From contig NZ_CP146275.1 in the NCBI RefSeq assembly GCF_037044555.1, positions 2,646,501 to 2,710,500 of the forward strand: a stretch of 64,000 bases of DNA. The letters run 5' to 3'. Position 1 is the stretch's first letter. The number at the start of each line of letters is the position of its first letter. The notes under the pieces are model-generated. The model searched no databases. It worked only from the letters and a program-made list of their open reading frames with translations, and had not been told where the DNA came from. Shown piece by piece: positions 55,085 through 63,810 of this stretch. Position numbers and translations under genes: made by a program. This DNA comes from Pelagibacterium nitratireducens. Its GTDB lineage: Bacteria > Pseudomonadota > Alphaproteobacteria > Rhizobiales > Devosiaceae.

Positions 55085-55897
55085 CTATTTCCGCACCAGC
55101 GGTTCGGGCGTGAACGGAGCCGTTTCATAACGCGAGGCGATACCGGTATCCTTAAAGACCAACCCCTCCCCACCGGTCAGACAGAAGTCGCCCGCCTGGG
55201 CGCGGGCCACGTAAGGCTGCATGCGGGCAAGCTGGGCGTCGACGACGCGGCCTTCTTCATGCGGCGTTTCGACGAGAAGGCGTTCCAGCGCGACAGAATA
55301 GGACTGATAGCGGTAGGTCAGCGCACGGGTGAACCAGTCGATCGTCCGGTCATTTTCCCATTTGCGCGCCGCGACTCGCGCCGCGGCATCGGGCGCGGCG
55401 AGCGTCACATTGGAAACGGCGATGGCGCGCTGGCGGTCGACCTCGATGACCCGGCAGATAGCGGCAAAGGTCGTGGGTATTGTGGCGATGTCGATACCGA
55501 TATCATCGGCGACCTTGCGGTAGCGGACGCGCGAGGACTGATATTGTGTGCTGCGCAGGGACGAATAATAACGGTCCGCGATGAACTGGACGTCGAGGTT
55601 GGCAGCGATCCTGGTGCGCTGGAGTTCGACGGCTGTATCGTAAAACCAGTCATGGGCGTGTGGCGCGATGAGAAAACGCCAGACACGATCATGCATCTCG
55701 CGTTCCTGATCGGTCTGATTGAAGTTGGAAACCGGCTCGCCATCGGCTGCGGCGCGTGCGTCACCCACCGTTGGCATGATGCGATCGTGGAGCACGCCGG
55801 GCGCGGCGCGGCCGAAATCGCCCGTCGGACGGGCGCAGCCGGACAGCAACAAACATGCCACGGCTGCACATGCGCCGCCAAGCAACCAGTCTCTCAA
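55085..55897 (-). CDS. probable lipoprotein of unknown function
   Basis: About 270 residues with a lipobox (CLLLSGCA, Cys near residue 21) and no recognised domain. The mature part is mostly helical and polar, with an MHDRVWRFLIAPHAHDWFYD stretch and several RYY/RYR runs. The start is TTG at 55897, needed for the signal sequence, with AAGGG about nine bases upstream. It probably sits in the periplasm attached to a membrane. Neighbours give no clue. Confidence 0.72.
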   Translation of the reverse strand: MRDWLLGGACAAVACLLLSGCARPTGDFGRAAPGVLHDRIMPTVGDARAAADGEPVSNFNQTDQEREMHDRVWRFLIAPHAHDWFYDTAVELQRTRIAANLDVQFIADRYYSSLRSTQYQSSRVRYRKVADDIGIDIATIPTTFAAICRVIEVDRQRAIAVSNVTLAAPDAAARVAARKWENDRTIDWFTRALTYRYQSYSVALERLLVETPHEEGRVVDAQLARMQPYVARAQAGDFCLTGGEGLVFKDTGIASRYETAPFTPEPLVRK

Positions 55898-56236
55898 AAT
55901 CTTCAGCCCTTGCGGGTCCGCCTGATCTTTGGGGCCGGTGCGGGCTTATTCCCGCCGGCCCCGCGCTCATAGCGAACGCCTGTGAACAATATGACCTGCG
56001 CGCCTGGTCCTCCGGTCGACACCGGTGCCGAGCGGGCGTCTTTGGGGCTGAATTTTACCAGCATACCCATATTTGGCCTCGTGGTGCGTCCGGTCCTCCG
56101 CTTACCCCAGCCGGCACCATGCCGTCCCGGATCCGAACATTACCCATTAAGACTTCGTCAAGGTTAACAGTCCGCTAACGAATCTGCGGCAATAGTGAAG
56201 AGCAACAAGAGTGGACCGGGGGATCGAGTCGACCAA
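55898..56236. other. intergenic region with a CtrA-like half-perfect site
   Basis: About 340 bases between divergent genes. It begins with GC-rich sequence including GGGGCCGGTGCGGG and CCCGCCGGCCCC, which can pair (about 55931-55963), and ends with the CtrA-like motif at 56164-56178. No gene is seen. Confidence 0.5.
56164..56178. promoter_or_regulatory. near-consensus CtrA-type site
   Basis: TTAA-CAGTCCG-CTAA differs from TTAA-N7-TTAA at one base. It is about 60 bases before the DUF2336 gene start. Confidence 0.4.
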
Positions 56237-57388
56237 ATGATCGGCTTTCAGCCATACGAGACGTTTCAGCTGCTGATTGAAACCGGCGGCGTCGAGCGGG
56301 CCAACACGCTTCTGGTGGCGGCGTGCGACGCCTATGCGCGACGCAGCAGACCACTGGCAGCAGAGGCCGAGCAGTTCGAGGCACTGGCCAAGCGCTTGTT
56401 TCCGACAGCTGCTCCGACAGCGCGCACCAAGGCGGCGGGCATACTGGCGAGCGCGCAACACCTGACGCCGCAGCTTGAAATCCTGGTCTATGACCATCTG
56501 GGCACGGGCCTGATCGCTCATATCGAGCGCGCACCGTCGCTTTCCGACGATGTGATGATGCGCCTTATCGAAAAGGGCAACGCGGACGTGATCGCGGCCA
56601 TTGCCCGGCGCCCTGCCCTGTCCAATGCCATTCTGGCCCGACTGTTCCCGGTCAACAGCCGCAAGGTGTACCGCGCGCTGGCAGCCAACGGATCGATGGC
56701 CCCACGGGGCGCCTACCTCAACGCCCTGACCCGCTCAGCGGAGATGGACCACGAGGTCGCTGCGATCCTCGCCAGGCGCGAGGATTTCGACGCGGCGCTT
56801 TTGACCGGCGTGTTTTTCGATCTGCCCGAAGAGGGGCGAATCAACGTGCTGCGCGCCTATGCGCGCCGCAACCTGCCGCAAGCGCCGATGATGCGGACCT
56901 TTGAGCAGATTTCGGTGGCCACCGACGAGTTCACCGGTGCGCTCATGAAGCTGTTCTCGGAAAACCGCCGGCCCAAGATCACCCGCCTTCTCAACCAGAT
57001 CACCGGTCTGGACGAATTGCGTTGCGCCGAAATCGCCCATGACACGAGCGGCGCTGCGTTGTTCGTGGTGCTGCGGGCCTTTGGGTGCACCTCTTATGAT
57101 GGGCTCAAAGTGCTCATTCACGCGACCAGCCACGATGCCGACAGGTCCAAGACGCTGGCCAGTTTTGCGCGGCTGTTCGATGAGGTGAGCGTTCCGGCCA
57201 TGGTGTTCATGATGAGCGCCTGGCGCGGTGACGTCAGGCCCGCCGAACTCACACGGCCCGAATATGCCCGTTTTGCCGAGCCCAGTCGGCGGACGCCCGA
57301 AGGCAAGCAGGTTGCGCGAACGGGAACCGTGGGCGATCAGGCGATCGAGGCGCTCGACCGGATGAAGTCGACGCGCAAGGCGGGCTAG
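56237..57388 (+). CDS. DUF2336 family protein
   Basis: About 383 residues, entirely helical in appearance, with HEAT-like repeated units (for example DVIAAIARRPALSNAILARLF and HEVAAILARREDFDAALLTGVF) as in DUF2336 proteins. It has no signal peptide or membrane segment. ATG 56237 (MIGFQPYETF) is used; a GTG at 56195 would add 14 residues. Family members are typical of alphaproteobacteria and lack an agreed function. A CtrA-like site lies upstream. Confidence 0.82.
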   Translation: MIGFQPYETFQLLIETGGVERANTLLVAACDAYARRSRPLAAEAEQFEALAKRLFPTAAPTARTKAAGILASAQHLTPQLEILVYDHLGTGLIAHIERAPSLSDDVMMRLIEKGNADVIAAIARRPALSNAILARLFPVNSRKVYRALAANGSMAPRGAYLNALTRSAEMDHEVAAILARREDFDAALLTGVFFDLPEEGRINVLRAYARRNLPQAPMMRTFEQISVATDEFTGALMKLFSENRRPKITRLLNQITGLDELRCAEIAHDTSGAALFVVLRAFGCTSYDGLKVLIHATSHDADRSKTLASFARLFDEVSVPAMVFMMSAWRGDVRPAELTRPEYARFAEPSRRTPEGKQVARTGTVGDQAIEALDRMKSTRKAG

Positions 57389-57720
57389 ATCACGTCCAAC
57401 CCCAGATCATCAGTGCGGCAATCGACAGATAGAACCCAGAGGTCCTGATCGAATTCGATTTCCCGCGCTATGCGGTCCTTGACCGTTAGCGGATCGGTCC
57501 GCTCGAAGCGCTTCTGGAAGACCCGATAGTCAGGAGGCGAATCCATGGTGGCACCGGGGGCTGGCGTAAAGAGCGAAACCGTCCCGTCGAGGTGATCGAC
57601 CTCTATCCATATCTGACCTGCCACGGCGTCACCGCGCCGCGAGACGACGCAGAAGTTTCCCATGTCGTTGTGACGGCGCACAAAGGCGGCGCACCAGATG
57701 TCGGACCTAAGCTGCTGCAT
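57385..57720 (-). CDS. DUF1491 family protein
   Basis: A 111-residue protein matching DUF1491: LRSDIWCAAFVRRHNDMGNFCVVSRRGDAVAGQIWIEVDHLDG at the N terminus and DLWVLSVDC near the end. It starts ten bases after the peptidoglycan-binding gene stop and is likely the last gene of the kinase operon. The function is unknown. Confidence 0.87.
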   Translation of the reverse strand: MQQLRSDIWCAAFVRRHNDMGNFCVVSRRGDAVAGQIWIEVDHLDGTVSLFTPAPGATMDSPPDYRVFQKRFERTDPLTVKDRIAREIEFDQDLWVLSVDCRTDDLGLDVI

Positions 57721-57730
57721 GGAGTCAGCG

Positions 57731-58735
57731 TTACAGGAAAGCCCCCGCCTCGACCAGCATCTGCCGCAGCACAGGGCTGACCTCGCCGGTCGGTCGGTAA
57801 TTGTTGAAAATCTGGAACTGGCGGATGGCCCGCGCCGTGGCCTCGTCTGCAACCCCGTTGACCGGTCCCTGCAGGAAGCCAAGACGGCTCAGGCCACGCT
57901 GGATGTCGCTGACCAGATCGCCATCGAGCACTGCGGGAACATTGGGCTCCGCGGTTGCTGGCGTGGTCTGGGGAGCAGCAGCGGGCAGGTCAGGCGAAAT
58001 ATCGGCCACCGTCTGCCGTTCGACGCTGTCAGCGACTGTGGGGGCCGTTTCCTGCATCTGGGCGAGCAGCGGAGCGATGTCATCGGTCTGCGGGGCTGCA
58101 GCGACCGGCGCCGGCTCATTCGCCTGTGAGGTTTGTAGCGGCGCGTCCTTAACGGCCTGGATCACCTGCGGAGTGGCAGCGCCAGTGCGGGGGAGATCAA
58201 AGCGGGCCTCGAAATCGCGAATGGCGTCAGCGGTCCTCGGACCGTAATAGCCATCGACCGTTCCATCGAAAAAGCCCATCGCCTTGAGCTTTTCCTGAAG
58301 GTCGGCAATGTCCTGATTGCCTATGGCGGGCTCTGCGGGCTCAGGTGCCTCCGGGACGGAAGTCGCAGTCCGCGCGGTGGTCGTCGGCGCTGGTCCGGGT
58401 GTAACCGGTTGGGCGGTGGGACGTTCCGGGATTTCCAGCGGTTCGACCACGACCGGCTCGATGGGGGTCCGGGTTGCGGCACCTGCCGACCCCGATACGA
58501 ACAAGGGGGCTGGGTGGCGCGTGTCCTGAAGGAACAGGGCGTTGGTCGCAGCCATAAGGGTAAGCCCGGAAATCAGCACCAGACCCGTGGAGGCCATGGG
58601 TGAACGGGCAAAGCGCGTAAAGCCCCACGAGAGGGCATGACCGACCATGCTGGCGGCGCCAGCGCCGACCGCAAGGGGAATCTGGGCAATACCGGCGTTC
58701 ATTTTGCTGCGCTTCTTTTTTCGTCTTGGAGCCAT
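57731..58735 (-). CDS. peptidoglycan-binding domain membrane protein
   Basis: About 334 residues: a basic cytoplasmic N terminus (RRKKKRSK), one membrane helix (about 48-66), a long Pro/Ala/Thr linker, and two PG_binding_1 domains (about 143-195, LQEKLKAMGFFDGTVDGYYG; and 275-330, IQRGLSRLGFLQGPVNGVAD). It may bind murein as a tether or sensor. The start at 58735 overlaps the kinase gene by 37 bases; ATG 58702 would give a neat ATGA overlap and 323 residues. Co-translation with the kinase is likely either way. Confidence 0.85.
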   Translation of the reverse strand: MAPRRKKKRSKMNAGIAQIPLAVGAGAASMVGHALSWGFTRFARSPMASTGLVLISGLTLMAATNALFLQDTRHPAPLFVSGSAGAATRTPIEPVVVEPLEIPERPTAQPVTPGPAPTTTARTATSVPEAPEPAEPAIGNQDIADLQEKLKAMGFFDGTVDGYYGPRTADAIRDFEARFDLPRTGAATPQVIQAVKDAPLQTSQANEPAPVAAAPQTDDIAPLLAQMQETAPTVADSVERQTVADISPDLPAAAPQTTPATAEPNVPAVLDGDLVSDIQRGLSRLGFLQGPVNGVADEATARAIRQFQIFNNYRPTGEVSPVLRQMLVEAGAFL

Positions 58736-60495
58736 TTGTCTTCGTCGCTATCGCGCTTGGTCGCGTAAAGATGTTCGATGGTCGCCGAGCTTTTCCCGGC
58801 GCCCAGCGGACCTTCGAAAGGGAGGAGCACACTTATCGTTGTTCCCATACCCTGCTCGGACACCACGTCGAGGCGGCCGCCGTGCAGGCTGACCAGTCCC
58901 TTGACGATGGACAGCCCCAGCCCGGTGCCTTCGTAGCGGCGCGAGAGGCTGTCCTGAGCCTGCAGGAACGGTTCGCCGATTCGCTCGACGGTCTCGGGGC
59001 GCATGCCGATGCCCGAGTCGCTGACCGATATCGCCAACATCTTGCCTTGCCGGCGCATGGCCAGCGCAACCTTGCCGCCATCATGGCTGAATTTTACAGC
59101 ATTGGAGAGTAGATTTATCAAAATCTGCCGGCAAGCGCGTTCATCGCCCATGATCTGGGGCAGTTTTTCGGGAATAGAAGATTCTATGGTGACGGCACGG
59201 TCGCGGGCCAGATTTTCGACCATCTGCAGGCACGGTTCAACCAATGCCTGGGGTGCAAACAGTTCTGCATGGACCTCGAACTTGCCCGCCTCGATCTTCG
59301 ACATATCGAGCAGCATGTTGACCACGTCGAGCAGGTGATGCCCGCTGCGACTTATGTGGCCCGCATATTCGGCGTGAGTTGGCGACAGGGTGCCGCCAAT
59401 CTCTTCGGACATCATGTCGGAGAAGCCCACTATGGCATTGAGCGGGGTCCGCAGTTCGTGACCGATGGTGGCCAGGAAACGCGACTTGGCTTCCGAGGCC
59501 TCTTCGGCCTGCTGGCGCGCCGCATCGACCTGCCGTTCGGCATCCTTGCGCACGCTGATATCGCGAAGCACGGCCAGCACGTCACTCAATGAGTCATTCG
59601 GGCGCTCGTCGTCCAGTGGCGCAAGTGCGAATTCGACCCAGATATAGCGCGCATTGGCGCCCGGCTCAGTATCATCGCGGCGCAAGCGCAATTCGATAGT
59701 GCTTGCGCCAGCACCGTTCGAGGCGTCCGAGATGGCCTTTCGGTAGGCGGGACGGTCCATGACATGGACTCGCTCAAACAGGCCAGCGCCATCAAGCTCA
59801 AACGTGCGGCAGCCTAAAAGATTGCCCGCCGAGCGTGAGATAAAGACCGGACCACCGTCTGCGCCGTAGCGGACCACGGCCCCAAGGATGTTTTCAGCCA
59901 GGACGGCAAAGGCACGCGTCTGGGACACGGGCGATTCGGCCGAAATAATTTCGAGGCGGGTGGCGGTGATGGCTGCTATGGCGGCAAAAACCGCCAGCGC
60001 CAACACTGAGTAAGGCTGCAGCGCTGCGCTTGAGGCGACATGCGACCCCAATACGCCGGCGAGAAGGATTATTGGCGGAATTGCCCAGGCGAGCGTGCGA
60101 AAGCGTCCCTTGGCGAGAACCTGAGCGTAGAGCGCGGCCAAAAGCCCAAGAGCCAGGCCCAGATCAACCATGGCCGGATCGCCCGCCGCAAAGAGGGCTC
60201 CGATCGAACCGAGCGCCAGGGTGTGAAGCACGATTGCGGGCTCGAAATCGCCACGCAGGAGCAGAGCCCCTGACAGCGCGACAGGGCCGGCAAGGACAGT
60301 TGTTGCAATGAGCGGTGCAACATTGCTGCCAAAGAGCATGACGAGGGATAGAGCCATCGCCAGTCCCAAGCCAACCATCATGGCAAGTGTGTTGAGAACC
60401 AGAACACGATGCAGGACAGAATTGCGCTGGCCGGACCGGGCCGTGCCGGTCGGGAACTGTGGGGCAATTGTGAAATCCGCAAAGGGGTTACGCAT
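58699..60495 (-). CDS. membrane PAS sensor histidine kinase (DivJ/PleC-like)
   Basis: A 598-residue kinase. The N-terminal part (about 35-190) has six or seven hydrophobic segments, then a PAS domain (about 205-330), then HisKA with phospho-acceptor His in FLATIGHELRTPLNAIVGFS, and a HATPase domain with N box LINLLSNAVKFS, G1 DSGIGM and G2 GTGLGLSIVKGL. The phospho-acceptor region resembles the DivJ/PleC/PdhS kinases that act on DivK in alphaproteobacteria. No response regulator is adjacent, consistent with that group. The specific identity is inference. Confidence 0.87.
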   Translation of the reverse strand: MRNPFADFTIAPQFPTGTARSGQRNSVLHRVLVLNTLAMMVGLGLAMALSLVMLFGSNVAPLIATTVLAGPVALSGALLLRGDFEPAIVLHTLALGSIGALFAAGDPAMVDLGLALGLLAALYAQVLAKGRFRTLAWAIPPIILLAGVLGSHVASSAALQPYSVLALAVFAAIAAITATRLEIISAESPVSQTRAFAVLAENILGAVVRYGADGGPVFISRSAGNLLGCRTFELDGAGLFERVHVMDRPAYRKAISDASNGAGASTIELRLRRDDTEPGANARYIWVEFALAPLDDERPNDSLSDVLAVLRDISVRKDAERQVDAARQQAEEASEAKSRFLATIGHELRTPLNAIVGFSDMMSEEIGGTLSPTHAEYAGHISRSGHHLLDVVNMLLDMSKIEAGKFEVHAELFAPQALVEPCLQMVENLARDRAVTIESSIPEKLPQIMGDERACRQILINLLSNAVKFSHDGGKVALAMRRQGKMLAISVSDSGIGMRPETVERIGEPFLQAQDSLSRRYEGTGLGLSIVKGLVSLHGGRLDVVSEQGMGTTISVLLPFEGPLGAGKSSATIEHLYATKRDSDEDKWLQDEKRSAAK

Positions 60496-60812
60496 GAAAC
60501 GCTCAACTTCATATGCCGCGATACGCTGCGGCCTTGCTTCGGGACGACTTCCTTTGGCCGGCACACACTTCCATCCAAGCCCTAAGACACCCTTAAGTGA
60601 GACCGGGTTCGGTCGGCCTGGAGCAGAATCGGGTAACGTTCGAGGCAGGTTTCTAGGGGTAGCGTAAACAGAGTCTTGCTTAACGGGTCGCTTTCGAGCC
60701 CGATCGCATTCGCTTAAAATTTTACGCGAGTTTGCCAAAAATGCTTCATGCCGGTTCCCTAGGCTAGATCCCGACGCTGTCCATATGTCCCCGGACGACG
60801 AGGTTTGGCTCT
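60496..60812. other. intergenic region upstream of the histidine kinase
   Basis: About 320 bases between divergent genes. It contains several TTAA half-sites (near 60592, 60681 and 60713) but no exact TTAA-N7-TTAA. No gene or clear promoter is assigned. Confidence 0.4.
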
Positions 60813-61085
60813 ATGTTTGTTGTTCGCTCTGCCTTCTGGCTTTCTGCCGCCTTTCTCATCATGGCCCCTGGCGCGGGTATGGATGTGGGCGATTCGGCGC
60901 GCGCAACCGGCAAACACTTGGCCAACCAGGGCGTTCAGGCCGTCAGCGACACGCTGACCCCCTCCGATTGTTTTAGCGTTGAATGCGCAGTGGGGCGTAC
61001 GGTTCTGGCGCAGATCGCCGTGCCGCAAACGAGCGTAGCCGCCAAACGCGCCTTCCCCCCTCCCCGCCCCGACTGGGCCTATTGA
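60813..61085 (+). CDS. small exported hypothetical protein
   Basis: A 90-residue protein with a signal-like N terminus (FVVRSAFWLSAAFLIMAPG), two Cys (DCFSVEC) and a Pro-rich C terminus. It resembles short proteins often found near sufE in Hyphomicrobiales, but I cannot name a family with certainty. GAGG lies nine bases before the ATG. It ends 45 bases before sufE on the same strand. Confidence 0.7.
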   Translation: MFVVRSAFWLSAAFLIMAPGAGMDVGDSARATGKHLANQGVQAVSDTLTPSDCFSVECAVGRTVLAQIAVPQTSVAAKRAFPPPRPDWAY

Positions 61086-61130
61086 GGCTCACCCCTTCCA
61101 ATGGAAGGAATCAGGGACTAAATAGCGGGC

Positions 61131-61562
61131 ATGAATACAACAGCCGCATTTGACGAGATCGCCGACAATCTTTCCTTTCTCGACGACTGGGAGGACCGGT
61201 ACCGCTACATCATCGAGCTCGGCCAGGGACTGGCGCCGCTTACCGATGATGAGCGCACCGCCACCAACAAGGTGCATGGATGTGCGTCGCAGGTGTGGCT
61301 GGTGACCGGAAGCGAAGCGGGCGAGAAAGGAACTGTGCTGACCTTCCGCGGCGATTCGGATGCGATGATCGTTCGCGGGCTGGTGGCCATAGTTCTGGCG
61401 CTCTATTCGGGGCGTCCTGCTGCAGATATCGCGACGACCGACGCCCTGCCGATTCTCGATTCCATTGGATTGCGGGAACATCTTTCAACACAGCGCTCCA
61501 ATGGACTGGCAGCCATGGTGACGCGCCTGCGCGCAGACGCGCAGGCGGCCGTTCAGGTCTAA
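61131..61562 (+). CDS. sufE: SufE family sulfur acceptor
   Basis: A 143-residue SufE/YgdK protein that takes sulfur from the SufS cysteine desulfurase for iron-sulfur cluster assembly. The acceptor Cys is in NKVHGCASQVWLV, and DWEDRYRYIIELGQGLAPL is the usual N-terminal block. The rest of the suf operon is not here; a solitary sufE is common in this order. It overlaps the convergent DUF6456 gene by four bases. Confidence 0.93.
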   Translation: MNTTAAFDEIADNLSFLDDWEDRYRYIIELGQGLAPLTDDERTATNKVHGCASQVWLVTGSEAGEKGTVLTFRGDSDAMIVRGLVAIVLALYSGRPAADIATTDALPILDSIGLREHLSTQRSNGLAAMVTRLRADAQAAVQV

Positions 61563-62044
61563 CCGAACTCTGCGGGCCGTGCGCCCACACCCAGCCAGTT
61601 TCGGGTGCTTGTTCTCGTTGCGCCAGTGGCGGCCGCAGTCAGGCCAAAGCGGGTAGCCAGGGCGTCGAGGCCGATACGCAGGACCAGCTTGGCGCTGCGT
61701 CTGGGCCACCCGCGCTCGCGCTCGATATCCTGCAAACCCTTTTCGTAGCCGCAGACATCAATGACGACCTCCACGCAGTCGCGGGGAATGGCTGTATAGA
61801 GCTCTGCAAGCTGCCTCCTGGCATCGAACGCCATATCGCCCATGTCCTGGGCGTGCCCGCCGTGCCCGCTATCAACGCGCGGTCCGTAGTTCATTGTGGT
61901 CCGGGCGCGCAGCCGGCTACGCTCGAACAGCGTCAACAGGCGCCCCGCGGCCTCCAGGTGATGGGCATTGAGAAAGGCCGGCTCGCCGTTCCGGCTGCGA
62001 GCCAATTGCCCCAAGGGCGTCGAGCCAAAATCAGACGCTGGCAT
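61559..62044 (-). CDS. DUF6456 family protein
   Basis: A 161-residue protein whose second half (about 75-150) matches DUF6456: ARRQLAELYTAIPRDCVEVVIDVCGYEKGLQDIERERGWPRRSAKLVLRIGLDAL. The segment looks like a DNA-binding helical domain often found in alphaproteobacterial regulators. It overlaps the upstream HTH gene by 14 bases and is likely co-expressed. The precise function is unknown. Confidence 0.85.
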   Translation of the reverse strand: MPASDFGSTPLGQLARSRNGEPAFLNAHHLEAAGRLLTLFERSRLRARTTMNYGPRVDSGHGGHAQDMGDMAFDARRQLAELYTAIPRDCVEVVIDVCGYEKGLQDIERERGWPRRSAKLVLRIGLDALATRFGLTAAATGATRTSTRNWLGVGARPAEFG

Positions 62045-62438
62045 GGGCCGTCTCCGGCGGTGTGACCTCGAGCACGCAAGGCTGGCGCCTGGCCGTTTCT
62101 ATGCGCTCTTCAAGCGCCACGAGCCGGCGGTCGTAATCGCCTCCATCGTCACGCATGTCTTCGACGTGAGCACACGCATAGGCGACCGTGGTGCGATCCC
62201 TGCCGAAGAACTGGCCGACCTGGGTCAAGGTCATACCCAAGAGCACATGGCACAAATACATCGCTAACTGCCGCGCGGCCGCCGTGTGCAGGCCCAGCCG
62301 TGAGGGGGCGAAAAAGTCGCAATAGCGGACCCCTGTTTCACCGGATACCGTGCGAACGACAAGCTTGCAGTCTTGCCGTTGTGCTGCCGATAACCGATTG
62401 CGTTCGAGCCGCGCTGCCGTGGATATCCAAACCGTCAT
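62031..62438 (-). CDS. DnaA-domain-IV-like helix-turn-helix protein
   Basis: A 135-residue protein whose middle, ARQLAMYLCHVLLGMTLTQVGQFFGRDRTTVAYACAHV, resembles the DnaA C-terminal DNA-binding domain, including the RDRTTVAYA basic helix that in DnaA reads DnaA boxes. It has no ATPase domain. It overlaps the DUF6456 gene. Proteins like this may bind DnaA-type boxes or act as regulators; which is unknown. A palindrome precedes it at 62457-62474. Confidence 0.8.
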   Translation of the reverse strand: MTVWISTAARLERNRLSAAQRQDCKLVVRTVSGETGVRYCDFFAPSRLGLHTAAARQLAMYLCHVLLGMTLTQVGQFFGRDRTTVAYACAHVEDMRDDGGDYDRRLVALEERIETARRQPCVLEVTPPETAHASV

Positions 62439-62456
62439 AGGACCACTCTCTCATAA

Positions 62457-62474
62457 ATAGGATATAATTCCTAT
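62457..62474. promoter_or_regulatory. palindrome over a promoter-like sequence
   Basis: ATAGGA and TCCTAT flank TATAAT, 18 bp in all, 19 bases before the DnaA-like gene start. It could be an operator lying over the promoter. Confidence 0.4.
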
Positions 62475-62529
62475 AACGGAGAGAAGGTCGCGCGGGGATA
62501 AGTTCAGAAATGGTTTGGATACAAAAGAG

Positions 62530-62553
62530 AAAGGGCCGCAAATGCGGCCCTTT
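62530..62553 (-). terminator. Rho-independent terminator of mucR
   Basis: AAAGGGCCGC and GCGGCCCTTT pair perfectly (10 bp) around AAAT, 23 bases past the mucR stop on the minus strand, with Ts following in that direction. Confidence 0.85.
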
Positions 62554-62575
62554 GACTGGTAAAGCTATGGACCGG

Positions 62576-62998
62576 TCAACCGGCCTTGCGGCCCAATCCG
62601 TTGTCCTTTGCCAGCTTGGAGCGCGTGGCAGAATAGGACGGAGCGACCATCGGATAGTCGGCGGGCAGGCCCCACTTCTCTCGGTACTCTTCCGGCGAAA
62701 GGTTGTAGTGGGTGCGCAAGTGCCGCTTGAGCGACTTGAACTTTTTCCCGTCCTCCAGACAGACGATATAATCCGACGTCACCGACTTTCTGACGGGCAC
62801 AGCCGGCTTTTTCTCTTCGACGGGAGCGGTGGTTTCTTCCGAACCCAGCGACCGAAGCGCGGCGTGAACTTCCGAGATCAATTTCGGCAGGTCGGTCGGG
62901 CTGATCGCATTGTGGCTGACATAGGCAGCGACAATCTCAGTACTGTATTCGACAAGGTCAAGCTCGACCCTGTTCTCGGCATTCGCCGGAGCGGTCAT
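62576..62998 (-). CDS. mucR: MucR/Ros-family transcriptional regulator
   Basis: A 140-residue zinc-finger regulator. The C-terminal finger reads YIVCLEDGKKFKSLKRHLRTHYNLSPEEYREKWGLP, with one Cys and His ligands as in prokaryotic Ros fingers. The N-terminal part is the usual oligomerisation segment. MucR proteins bind AT-rich DNA and control surface polysaccharide, motility and cell-cycle genes in rhizobia. The AT-rich leader upstream fits self-regulation. Confidence 0.95.
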   Translation of the reverse strand: MTAPANAENRVELDLVEYSTEIVAAYVSHNAISPTDLPKLISEVHAALRSLGSEETTAPVEEKKPAVPVRKSVTSDYIVCLEDGKKFKSLKRHLRTHYNLSPEEYREKWGLPADYPMVAPSYSATRSKLAKDNGLGRKAG

Positions 62999-63133
62999 CG
63001 CAAATCCCTTCTTGCGTATGGAAGCTACTTATTGGGGCGGGCTAATCCCGGGGGAACCCCATAACCTCGCAATTAATGACGTTCTTCTAATTTTGCAACC
63101 ATTGAACAACAACTTGGCGAAATTTAGAGTGAA

Positions 63134-63487
63134 TCACTCTTTACTTTGCAGTCCGTTGGAATTTTCCAGATCATCGACCACGAAACGCGCAGCCGGGCGA
63201 TAACCGGCTACATAGGCGGCTCGCGCTAGAAGATGGGCCGAAATAGGGGCCGTCAGCATGAAAAAGATGAAACCAAGCAGGGCGCGCAGGATCACCGAAC
63301 CGTCGAAGCTGACCAGTGCTATGGCCAGAAGGGTCAGGCCCGAGCCCACCGTTCCGGCCTTGGAGCCCGAATGCATGCGGGTGTAGAGATCGGGCAGTCG
63401 AACAATGCCAAGGGCCGCCACGAAGCTGAACAGAGCGCCGACGATCACCATGATGCCGGCGAGATAATAGAGTGCCTCCACAATCAT
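63134..63487 (-). CDS. mnhG: Mrp-type cation/proton antiporter subunit G
   Basis: A 117-residue membrane protein with three hydrophobic segments. [32 protein letters not shown] is the MnhG/PhaG signature. It overlaps mnhF by four bases (ATGA) and ends the operon. The complex exchanges sodium or potassium for protons. Confidence 0.94.
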   Translation of the reverse strand: MIVEALYYLAGIMVIVGALFSFVAALGIVRLPDLYTRMHSGSKAGTVGSGLTLLAIALVSFDGSVILRALLGFIFFMLTAPISAHLLARAAYVAGYRPAARFVVDDLENSNGLQSKE

Positions 63488-63810
63488 TTCCGGCTCTCCT
63501 CAAGATGATCTTCCCGGGCCGCTGCGTCGATCTGCCAGCGCTGGAGAATGAACCTGGCGAACGCGACTGTAGACAAAAACCCAACAAGGCCCAGCGCGAT
63601 GGCGATATCGAGATAGAGCATGAACCCGGTTCGCAGGGCGATTGCAGCGATATAGCCGATGACCACAGCAACCAGCATATCCAGGCCCAGCACCCGATCG
63701 GGCAGGCTGGGACCAACGACAATGCGGTAAATCGTTATCAGCAGAGCCGCTGTGAGAACACCAAGTGAGACGGTGGTGGCCAGATGGAGAAATTCGGGGC
63801 CCGCTATCAT
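63484..63810 (-). CDS. mnhF: Mrp-type cation/proton antiporter subunit F
   Basis: A 108-residue protein with three hydrophobic segments; [25 protein letters not shown] is the MnhF/PhaF signature. It overlaps both neighbouring genes by four bases, so E, F and G subunits are coupled. Confidence 0.94.
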   Translation of the reverse strand: MIAGPEFLHLATTVSLGVLTAALLITIYRIVVGPSLPDRVLGLDMLVAVVIGYIAAIALRTGFMLYLDIAIALGLVGFLSTVAFARFILQRWQIDAAAREDHLEESRK

